Shown: positions 1 to 7,619 of the stretch, piece by piece
Position numbering within the stretch: the stretch's first letter is position 1
How the letters are laid out: every line of letters starts with the position of its first letter
Assembly (NCBI RefSeq): GCF_017353175.1
Contig: NZ_JAFMYW010000004.1
Span: 124,001-188,000 of the forward strand
Reading direction: 5' to 3'
Source: Fibrella forsythiae
Lineage (GTDB): Bacteria; Bacteroidota; Bacteroidia; Cytophagales; Spirosomataceae
Length of the DNA stretch: 64,000 bases
The notes under the pieces: model-generated
The model's input: the letters and a program-made list of their open reading frames with translations, nothing else
Database searches by the model: none
What the model was told of the DNA's origin: nothing
Program-made: the position numbers and the translations under genes

Positions 1-29
1 ATTAGCTTCTCAACGGCAAATCGTCATTT

Positions 30-944
30 ATGAAAAACCAGCAGCCTACTCGCCTTAAGACCATAACAGACTATCATCAGCTTGTGGGGTTACCCAAGCC
101 CGAGCATCCGCTGGTGAGCGTGGTCAATTTTGCCGATATCAAGCGAATGACCGGCAACAAGCCCAAGAGCCTGATTCATGATTTCTATTCCATTGCGTTA
201 AAACGGAATTTCAATGGCAAGATGAAATACGGGCAGCAGGAGTATGATTTCGACGAAGGCGTTCTGATCTTCATTTCACCCGGTCAGGTTTTTTCGGTCG
301 AGGCTGAGGCCGAGCTGCAACATACGGGCTGGCTGCTGCTGCTTCATCCCGATTTTCTATGGAATACGCCGCTGGCCAAAACCATCAGGCAATACGACTT
401 TTTCAGCTACGCCGTTCACGAAGCCCTGCACCTGTCAGATAAGGAAGAGGCCGTTATCAAGGAAATCATGCAGCACATTCAGCAGGAGTATCGGTCAAGA
501 ATTGATGAGTTCAGCCAGCCCGTCATCATTGCCCAGCTTGAGTTACTGCTCACCTACGCCGAGCGATTTTACCGCCGCCAGTTTATTACCCGAAAGATAA
601 CCAACCATAAACTGCTCGACCGGCTGGAGGCGGTGCTTACAGACTATTTCACCAGCAATGCACTGTCGGAGAATGGGTTACCTACGGTTCAATCCGTTGC
701 CGATGCTCTGAACGTATCGCCTACGTACCTGAGCGCCATGTTGAAAGTACTGACGGGCCATACAACCCAGCACCACATCCACGACAAATTGATTGAGAAA
801 GCCAAAGAGAGACTATCAACAACCAATCTGACCGTGAGCGAAATTGCGTTTGAATTAGGCTTCGAGCATTCGCAGTCGTTTAGTAGCCTGTTTAAGAACA
901 AAACCAACGTGTCGCCCCTGGAATTTCGGCAGTCATTCAATTGA
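30..944 (+). CDS. AraC family transcriptional regulator
   Basis: A 304-residue DNA-binding protein with an N-terminal effector/cupin-like half and a C-terminal AraC/XylS double helix-turn-helix (about residues 215-303). The helix-turn-helix is visible in VQSVADALNVSPTYLSAML followed by VSEIAFELGFEHSQSFSSLF and the closing VSPLEFRQSF. The N-terminal part (FDEGVLIFISPGQVFSVEAE) resembles the cupin portion of regulators that repress or activate a neighbouring oxidoreductase or efflux gene, but the target must lie left of the window or elsewhere because the next gene is convergent. Starts at the first ATG. The effector is unknown. Confidence 0.9.
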   Translation: MKNQQPTRLKTITDYHQLVGLPKPEHPLVSVVNFADIKRMTGNKPKSLIHDFYSIALKRNFNGKMKYGQQEYDFDEGVLIFISPGQVFSVEAEAELQHTGWLLLLHPDFLWNTPLAKTIRQYDFFSYAVHEALHLSDKEEAVIKEIMQHIQQEYRSRIDEFSQPVIIAQLELLLTYAERFYRRQFITRKITNHKLLDRLEAVLTDYFTSNALSENGLPTVQSVADALNVSPTYLSAMLKVLTGHTTQHHIHDKLIEKAKERLSTTNLTVSEIAFELGFEHSQSFSSLFKNKTNVSPLEFRQSFN

Positions 945-970
945 TGCGCAGGCAGCAGGTACGTTGTTGG

Positions 971-2356
971 TTACTCATCGTCCATGGTCGCAGAAGGCCG
1001 CAACCTCCCCCGGAACCAGGTGGCAACGGCGATGATTGCCAGAGTGGCCAGCAGCCAGGGTGCCCGGTTGGCTAGCTGCGCAACGAGCGTTGTTATCCCG
1101 TTGGTCTGCCCTGACACCCGTTCAAACACCCAGGCCAGCGCAGCTACTCCCGCCACAAAAGCACCGGTAATTCGTACAACCGGGTAGACCGTGGTTTGGC
1201 TTAGTAGAATCAGCCAGGGAATAACGAGGGCGATAATGCCCACCTGCATGAGTTCAATGCCCAGGTTGAACCCCAGAATACTCAGCGCCATTGGTGCGGC
1301 ATCGAGCCGCAGATTGGCCAGCGTACCAGCAAAGGCCAGACCGTGAACAAGGCCAAAGCCGGCCGCTACCCAGGCCTCGCGGCCCGGAAACAGGGGACGA
1401 AGCGCATGAACGGCCGAAACCAGAATAGAGAGGGCAATAAGGATTTCGACGGGTTGCGCTGGCAAACGTACCCAGCCCATGGCTCCAACCAGTAAGGTTA
1501 TAGAATGACCAATGGTAAAGGCGGTAATGATCAGTAACAACCGCTTCAGGCTGTAGCGCATTCCGCCAAACCGCCCCCACCCGCTTCGTTGCGCACGACT
1601 ACCTTTGACCAGCAACGGCGCGGGTAAGAGCAACACCAGCAGGAAAAGCAGGTGATCAGTTCCTTCCGAAATATGGCGCATCCCCAGCTCTACCATAGCC
1701 CGAAAACCGCGCCAGACGCTCCCCTGTTCCAGATTAATGGTAAGAGGTGCAATTCGGTTATTGACAATATCCAGTTCAATAACGCCCACCTGCGTCGGTT
1801 GCTGCTCTGCCAGTTGGCCACGCGCCCAGTCTTGGCGAACCGACACCAGAATTTTGTGCGTCATCACCTGATGCAACACCACATCGTATTGAAAGACAAA
1901 GTGCCGAACCGCTTCGCCAGTTGGAGGAACGAGTTGAAGCTGCGCTGTTAATTCGCGGTAAGTACCGTTAACGGCGTTCTGGGTTTCGTGCACTGCCAAC
2001 GTACCTGCCAATACGGCCCAGTTGCGCCCACTGGCGCTTCGGGGATGAATATGACGGAGCAGGTAGGCCGTTAACTGCGGACCGAGCCGCGCCACCAACC
2101 CGGCAGACGAATCATTGACGGCATGCCCGAATGCAGCCTGCAACTCATTGAGTGGAATCTGAAGGTCGGCATCGATCCGGTCTGCGTGAACCGTAAGCAG
2201 CACGACCGAATTAGGCATCGGGTGGGCCAGTAACGTGCCCGAGAACAGTACCAGATATAGAGAAAAGCCCAGCAGCTTCCTGACCAGAAAGCTATTGGGT
2301 ACGTTGTTGGGTTGTTCCACAGCTGAACGATTAATTGCCACCATAATCGCTAGCAT
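971..2356 (-). CDS. HupE/UreJ-like membrane protein
   Basis: Integral membrane protein of the HupE/UreJ_2 type. An exported N-terminal half of about 200 residues (Ala-His-Pro after the signal segment) is followed by 6-7 hydrophobic helices. Family hallmarks visible are EGTDHLLFLLVLL at the first helix and FGLVHGLAFAGTL further on; the conserved Asp/His positions suggest metal (nickel or cobalt) handling, known for HupE/UreJ but not shown for this subgroup. The reading frame is open to 2398, overlapping the upstream DUF3500 gene by 68 bases. The ATG at 2356 or at 2344 is more likely because both lie just ahead of the signal segment. Overlap implies cotranscription with that gene. Confidence 0.75.
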   Translation of the reverse strand: MLAIMVAINRSAVEQPNNVPNSFLVRKLLGFSLYLVLFSGTLLAHPMPNSVVLLTVHADRIDADLQIPLNELQAAFGHAVNDSSAGLVARLGPQLTAYLLRHIHPRSASGRNWAVLAGTLAVHETQNAVNGTYRELTAQLQLVPPTGEAVRHFVFQYDVVLHQVMTHKILVSVRQDWARGQLAEQQPTQVGVIELDIVNNRIAPLTINLEQGSVWRGFRAMVELGMRHISEGTDHLLFLLVLLLPAPLLVKGSRAQRSGWGRFGGMRYSLKRLLLIITAFTIGHSITLLVGAMGWVRLPAQPVEILIALSILVSAVHALRPLFPGREAWVAAGFGLVHGLAFAGTLANLRLDAAPMALSILGFNLGIELMQVGIIALVIPWLILLSQTTVYPVVRITGAFVAGVAALAWVFERVSGQTNGITTLVAQLANRAPWLLATLAIIAVATWFRGRLRPSATMDDE

Positions 2357-3770
2357 GGTCGCGCCAGACGGAGTGCGGGTGTGGAGCAGTCTTGACAATT
2401 ACGCCGCCCTGATAAGAGAACTCGATCCAGACGCCCGGCCCATCGATACGAACATAGTCGTTGGCAGAAGCTACGGCTGTGGTGCCTGAATAAGCAATGT
2501 ACGTATCAGTCAGCTCTGAGGTATACTTCGCCAGAATCGGGGCCGCCGTAGCAGCATCCAGATCGTTGACGTATAGTTTGATTGCGTTCAGTACCAGCGC
2601 CTGTTCGGCCGCGCTAAGAGTACCCACTCTGATACCCACTTTGGTGACGGGAAACTGGCCGTCTTTACCAGGCCCCAACACCAGATCGGTAAACGTACCC
2701 GAGAGCCTGGCAGTAGTTTGCTCTGTACTGCTGAGCCCCGCCAGCATTGTGGCAAATGTTTGTCGTTCCTGCTCAAAGGGCTGATACGACCGGCTATTGG
2801 CGCTCACGGCCGCGGCGGGTTCAACTCCCCGGAAAGCAGGCGTAACGCCGGTGAGTACGCCGGCATTGAACGTATAGGGCTGCGTGTAATGATGCCCGGT
2901 GAAGAGAATCTCCCATAGGCCTGTGGTACTGGGCGTACCCAGAAACGAAATATAGAAATTGCCCGCGCCGTAGGCTGAGCCGCCGCCAATCGTATTCAGA
3001 TAGTCATCAGCAACCAGGTTACCCAGCATCTCGTCGTACCCTTCGTCGGTGGTGTTCAGGGCCAGAACGGCCACCATCAAATCCCGGAAGGCGGCCAGTT
3101 GCGTTGTGCTAAGCGTGCTCAGATTGATTCCTATCCGGGCAGAGAGCGCCGCTGGCAGGTTCGACCACTTCTGCGCGTTGGTTTTACTGTATGTGAATTG
3201 CATAGCGGCCACCTGGCTGCTACTCAGCGTGGCCTTGAACGCTTCGGCCAGGCACACAACACGGGTCAGGCCGGTAGTGGTGGCGCAGGTTGTGTTTGCA
3301 CTCGCCGTGGCCGCGAGCATTCCCGTTATCGTGGTTGACCCACTCGACGCAGTACCTGAGTTGGTTCCACTGACTGTTAAAGCCAGGCTGCAACTCTGTC
3401 CGCCGAAGCTGAGCGCAAACGTAGCCGTTCCCGCTCCCGATGGCGTTCCACTGATGACGTAGGTCAGATTGCCAGCGCCGCTGGACAACGTACCTGCCTG
3501 TAAGGTGGCATTCAGCCCGGTTACACCTGTCGATGCAACGGCACTGCCTGCCGCATACGCAAGGCCCGTACCGCCCGTATAGGGCACAATGGCCGTTCCG
3601 GTGTAGGCCATACCGCTAGCCGCCGTAGTTGAGAACGTAGCTGACCCACAGGAGAGAGCCGAAACCGTAGCCGACACAGGCGTTACGGTTGTTTCATTCT
3701 TCTGACATGAACTGATTACCCAGAAGCTGCTGATGAGGATACAGGCAAGTAACGTGAGCGAAATACGCAT
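2331..3770 (-). CDS. DUF3500 domain lipoprotein
   Basis: A 479-residue secreted lipoprotein: hydrophobic leader with lipobox VISSC, then a Ser/Thr/Gly-rich beta-type segment (about residues 30-135) with paired cysteines of the kind found in Bacteroidota surface proteins, then a DUF3500 domain of about 290 residues (ATFALSFGG, LWEILFTGHHYT, QPFEQERQTFATMLAGL, PHPHSVWRDHASDYG). DUF3500 has no established activity; the conserved HH and HPH motifs suggest metal or substrate binding, which is inference. Its last 26 bases overlap the probable HupE-like start, so the two are likely one operon and perhaps one envelope function. Confidence 0.8.
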   Translation of the reverse strand: MRISLTLLACILISSFWVISSCQKNETTVTPVSATVSALSCGSATFSTTAASGMAYTGTAIVPYTGGTGLAYAAGSAVASTGVTGLNATLQAGTLSSGAGNLTYVISGTPSGAGTATFALSFGGQSCSLALTVSGTNSGTASSGSTTITGMLAATASANTTCATTTGLTRVVCLAEAFKATLSSSQVAAMQFTYSKTNAQKWSNLPAALSARIGINLSTLSTTQLAAFRDLMVAVLALNTTDEGYDEMLGNLVADDYLNTIGGGSAYGAGNFYISFLGTPSTTGLWEILFTGHHYTQPYTFNAGVLTGVTPAFRGVEPAAAVSANSRSYQPFEQERQTFATMLAGLSSTEQTTARLSGTFTDLVLGPGKDGQFPVTKVGIRVGTLSAAEQALVLNAIKLYVNDLDAATAAPILAKYTSELTDTYIAYSGTTAVASANDYVRIDGPGVWIEFSYQGGVIVKTAPHPHSVWRDHASDYGGN

Positions 3771-4639
3771 AGCTAAACGGGAGAGTAGGTACTGGAATCA
3801 TTACGCCATCGTCAAGTCTATCGTTGCTCCGCGCCCAGATACATAGCAAACACGTTCGGATACTTTTAAAACATCTTCCGACAGGCCCGATTCCATTGAT
3901 TGCGGCCAGCCAGCGTACCGGATCAACGCCACTTTGTCAGACGCAATACCAATGGCCCCTCTGGCACCATATACGTCCCGATTTAACGTATAGCCTGGTC
4001 CGGTAGTACAGCCTCTCTCTGCGTTGGTGGCTAGAATTGATTGGCAACAGTACGCTTTACCGGTGTCGTTTGTCAACCTATCCATCCTGTTCATCCACTC
4101 AATACGACCCGTTTGCCATGTACCGCTTCGCTTTTGCTTAATTTTAAGGACAAGTTAAACGGGTTATACATCGGCAGACAGGCTACTGACTGCTTGTTGA
4201 CACCGGCTAATACAATAGGCTTTAACACATCTGCTTATATTCATATTCCTGATATACAAAGATTTTAATGCTAGATAAGTATTTATAGTAAAGCCCGGCT
4301 CACCTTGAAGCCGGGCTTTTTTTTATTTGTTAATAGCAACGGATAAGCAGCCTCCTGTTTCAAAGCCGCCTTCGATTAAGTGCAACTAACCTATTAGTTC
4401 ATATTGGCATGCGCCAGCTATGGATAAATCTCCTCAATGCCCAATCGATAAGGTTAACCCGCCAATTGATGTAAATAAGCTATCTCTACGTAGTATAGCA
4501 TTAACAACGTAGTTGTGTTTGGGTTACACGTTTACGCTACACTGGTAAGCAGAGTATTTTTTTCGGTTAGCGACTCACTTCGCTTCATGCGTTCGTTCTT
4601 ATATTACGTTTCAATCCAGTATCTACCTTTCATTCTCCC
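3771..4639. other. Gene-poor intergenic region
   Basis: No convincing protein gene. Short frames exist on both strands (for example 3801-4094 on the minus strand) but show no recognisable domain. It holds the upstream region of the DUF3500 gene, an isolated terminator on the plus strand near 4290-4324 and an AT-rich stretch leading to the histidine kinase at 4640. Confidence 0.5.
4290..4324 (+). terminator. Strong rho-independent terminator without an upstream gene
   Basis: An 11-bp perfect stem (AAAGCCCGGCT / AGCCGGGCTTT, arms 4290-4300 and 4309-4319) with an 8-base loop, followed by eight T residues. The T tract is only on the plus side, so it ends rightward transcription, yet no plus-strand gene lies within 3 kb upstream. 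It may end a small RNA or antisense transcript. Confidence 0.8.
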
Positions 4640-6607
4640 GTGTTAGATCACGCTCAATGTAATAATAGTTATTCCACATCGCCAGTGTCTTCAACTACCG
4701 GCATAAGCCTGTTTCAGGGAATACTTAATGCGTCGCCCGGTTGTGTTGCGTATTGTGAGCCGATACAGGTTCCTTCGGCCAGGGTGCCGACAGGGTACCA
4801 TACCGATCTTGTTTACCGGGTTGTTAATGCCAGAATGAGTCATCTTATCGGACAGCCCATTGAGGCAATTCCTGGCCAGACCATGACGGCGCTAGACCCG
4901 AGCAGCATAGAAAACGGGTTGCTGGAACGGTATATTGATACGCTAAAAACCGGCCACACGGCCACATTCGAGTGCCTGCTTCCTACCGATACATACGATC
5001 ACTGGTACATGGTTACAGCTGAGCCGCTCAGCTCAGGCCTTGTTATCTCGTTGGTCAACATAACCGACCGGAAGAATGCCGAGATACAGGCCCGCCAACA
5101 GGCCGACGAAATGCGGGCTACGCTGGATGCTTCTCTGAACAGCATCCTGCTCATGCGGGCTATTCGCGACAGTGCCACCGGCCAGATCGTGGATTTTCGG
5201 ATGGAAACAGCCAATCAGGCGGTTGTTAACAGCCTGTTTAAGACACCCGATGAGTTGATGGGCCAAACGCTGCTCAACATGTTTCCGGGTAATGTAGAAT
5301 CCGGTTTTTTCGCCCTGTATACCCGCGTGGCCGATTCGGGCAAATCTGAAAAAGCCGAATACTACTACCAGGATGCCAACGGTTTCAAGGGCTGGTTCGA
5401 AGTGTCGGCCGTGCAACGGGCCGAAGATTTAATTGTCCTGACATTCAACAACATTACTACTCAACGGGAGGAACAGCTTGCCCAGCAAAAACAGGCGCAG
5501 GTGCTTGAGGCGATACTCGACCATTCGCAAACGGCCATTTCGCTGCACGAGCCTATCCGTAACAGGCAGGGAGAAGTCATTGACTTTCAGACGATACGAG
5601 CCAACCGCCAGGCATTGCTAAACTGGGAACAGGCACCTGGCGACATGCTGACTAAATCGTTTTTGACCCTGCACCCCGAAGCCCGGGAGACAAATGAATT
5701 CGCCAGGTACGTTCGGGTAATCGAAACCGGCGAACCCGACGTGTTTGAGATTACCCAGAACCGTCGACAGTACGTTGTTACAATTGCCGGTGCCGGTGGA
5801 AATATCGTTGTGTCGGCAGTTGATGTTACCACCGACCGGCAGTATCGGCATGAACTTGAGGCGCTCAACCGTACGTTGCAACAGTCGAACGAAAGCCTGC
5901 AATCATTTGCCTACGTAGCCAGTCATGATTTGCAGGAACCGCTCCGGAAAATTCAGGCGTTTGGCGATATTCTGCAGAATCAGTTCCAGGACAACCTGTC
6001 GGACGGGGAACGCGACATGACACGGCGAATACAAAAATCGGCGAACCGGATGCAGCAGTTAGTCAAAGACTTACTGGCCTATTCGCAGGTGACAGCCCGC
6101 CGGGAGCCACACGTACCTGTTTTGCTGAATGAAGTCGTCAGTGACGTTCTCAGCGATCTGGAAATTTCAATCACCGAAGCAAACGCCACCATCCAGGTAT
6201 CATCATTGCCAACTATACCCGGCAATACGTCCCGCCTGCGGCAGTTGATGCAAAACCTGATCGTCAACGCGCTGAAATTCAGAAGCCGCGACCGGCCACT
6301 TGTCATTCAGATCAGCTGCCAGCCTGCTCCCCCCGACCAACTACCCAATAATTTATCCGCCACGTCAGCCTATTGGCTCATTCGCGTGGCCGACAATGGT
6401 ATGGGTTTCGATGAAAAGTATAAAGACCGTATTTTTCAACTGTTTCAGCGGCTGCATGATTCGGCCTCGTATAGCGGCACGGGAATCGGTCTGGCCATCT
6501 GTCAGCGGGTTGTTGAAAGCCACGACGGTGCCATCGACGTAAGTAGCCGCCTTGGCGAGGGCACCACGTTTGCTATTTTCCTGCCCATGCAGCAAGCGGC
6601 AAACTAG
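4640..6607 (+). CDS. PAS-domain sensor histidine kinase
   Basis: A 655-residue cytoplasmic kinase with no membrane segment. Three PAS folds (about residues 22-150, 155-285, 290-405) precede a HisKA dimerisation domain with H-box ASHDLQEPLRKIQ (near residue 428) and a HATPase with N-box NLIVNALKF, G1 DNGMGF and G2 GTGIGLAI. The frame opens with GTG at 4640. No response regulator is adjacent on this strand; the convergent neighbour is the heme oxygenase of the phytochrome operon, whose end overlaps this gene by four bases, so this kinase could work with that operon's regulator, though nothing in the sequence proves it. Confidence 0.9.
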   Translation: MLDHAQCNNSYSTSPVSSTTGISLFQGILNASPGCVAYCEPIQVPSARVPTGYHTDLVYRVVNARMSHLIGQPIEAIPGQTMTALDPSSIENGLLERYIDTLKTGHTATFECLLPTDTYDHWYMVTAEPLSSGLVISLVNITDRKNAEIQARQQADEMRATLDASLNSILLMRAIRDSATGQIVDFRMETANQAVVNSLFKTPDELMGQTLLNMFPGNVESGFFALYTRVADSGKSEKAEYYYQDANGFKGWFEVSAVQRAEDLIVLTFNNITTQREEQLAQQKQAQVLEAILDHSQTAISLHEPIRNRQGEVIDFQTIRANRQALLNWEQAPGDMLTKSFLTLHPEARETNEFARYVRVIETGEPDVFEITQNRRQYVVTIAGAGGNIVVSAVDVTTDRQYRHELEALNRTLQQSNESLQSFAYVASHDLQEPLRKIQAFGDILQNQFQDNLSDGERDMTRRIQKSANRMQQLVKDLLAYSQVTARREPHVPVLLNEVVSDVLSDLEISITEANATIQVSSLPTIPGNTSRLRQLMQNLIVNALKFRSRDRPLVIQISCQPAPPDQLPNNLSATSAYWLIRVADNGMGFDEKYKDRIFQLFQRLHDSASYSGTGIGLAICQRVVESHDGAIDVSSRLGEGTTFAIFLPMQQAAN

Positions 6608-7188
6608 GGTATTATCAGGCTACGCCGGGTACGTTCAAACAGATCGCCATAAAGCAGAAACGCCCGTCTGGCTCCGTCAATTATGGCATTACTGTCGGTA
6701 GTTGGCTGGTTGGTCACGAACGCACCAAACGCACGCCAGTTAGGTCCTGTATCTGCTCCGTAGCCGCGGTAGAACCGGGCCTGGCCAAGCAGTGGCTGCA
6801 ACACCGGGCTTTGCTGAAGGTAATGCCAAACCGTTTTACCACCCAACATTGACCCCTCGCCTACATAAGCAGCCCCCACTAGTTCGGCAGGCAACCAGTT
6901 GGTGAATAGACCGGGCAAAGAAGGTATTGCTTGGTTGACCTGCGCCAGATCGGCCAGGAGCCAGGGGGTTTTCCGGCGAATATCTGGCGTATAGGCTTGA
7001 AAAAAAGTTGCCTGCGAGTCAATTGCCCGTTCAAGAGCCTGATGAAAAGCGCCATGAATTAGGAGCAAGTGGACGTATTCATCAACAGAGAGCGTACCAC
7101 CACGAAGTGATTCAGTGTATAGCAGGTGTTCTGTTTGCTCATGTAAAGAGCGGGTTTCTTCCCGCAGGCGTTCCAGTAGGTCACTCAT
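6604..7188 (-). CDS. bphO: Biliverdin-producing heme oxygenase
   Basis: A 194-residue heme oxygenase that cleaves heme to biliverdin, iron and CO. Family marks: the N-terminal helix with the probable proximal histidine H16 (EETRSLHEQTEHLL) and the distal glycine-rich helix GAAYVGEGSMLGG. The frame is open to 7203, but the ATG at 7188 overlaps the stop of the response regulator in an ATGA arrangement, a sign of coupled translation. As last gene of the phytochrome operon it most likely supplies the chromophore for that photoreceptor. Confidence 0.88.
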   Translation of the reverse strand: MSDLLERLREETRSLHEQTEHLLYTESLRGGTLSVDEYVHLLLIHGAFHQALERAIDSQATFFQAYTPDIRRKTPWLLADLAQVNQAIPSLPGLFTNWLPAELVGAAYVGEGSMLGGKTVWHYLQQSPVLQPLLGQARFYRGYGADTGPNWRAFGAFVTNQPTTDSNAIIDGARRAFLLYGDLFERTRRSLIIP

Positions 7189-7619
7189 TTGTAATCGGTA
7201 CAAATATTATCGGCCAGCCAAAACTGACAAAGCCGCTGGAGCAATGTGCCTGTCTCCTGATAGCTCCCCGGTTTAACGATATAGGCATTGATCCCTTCAG
7301 CATACGCCTGCTGAATATCCGTTGGGTTATCGGATGTACTGAAAGCCACAATTGGCAAGCAGCGGGTACGTTCCCTTGACCGGGCCCAGGCCAGAATATC
7401 GAGCCCACTCATACCCGACAGGTTGAGGTCTAACAACACTAGTTTAGGCATGGGTGCTGTTGCCGGATCATGATACGACCCATTACCAGACAGGTAGGCA
7501 ATGGCTTCTGTTCCGCTGCTGAGTATGGTGTATTTGACCGGCTGATTCAGCTTTTTGATCAACCGACTAAAAATATCGGCGTCGTCGGCATTGTCTTCTA
7601 TATATAAAATGTCAATCAT
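7185..7619 (-). CDS. Single-domain response regulator of the phytochrome operon
   Basis: A 144-residue receiver with no output domain, similar in layout to Rcp1-type regulators paired with phytochromes. Acidic pocket E8/D9, phospho-acceptor D64 (LVLLDLNLSG), T/S switch residue in VAFSTSD and K116 (VKPGSY) are all present. It overlaps the kinase stop and the heme oxygenase start by four bases each (ATGA), so the three proteins are probably made in fixed proportion. A stand-alone receiver means the output is by protein contact or phosphorelay rather than direct DNA binding. Confidence 0.92.
   Translation of the reverse strand: MIDILYIEDNADDADIFSRLIKKLNQPVKYTILSSGTEAIAYLSGNGSYHDPATAPMPKLVLLDLNLSGMSGLDILAWARSRERTRCLPIVAFSTSDNPTDIQQAYAEGINAYIVKPGSYQETGTLLQRLCQFWLADNICTDYK

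Noticed and set aside
3801-4094. 97-codon minus-strand frame
   Set aside because: No family, no signal, and no support from neighbouring genes; kept only as part of the gene-poor region.
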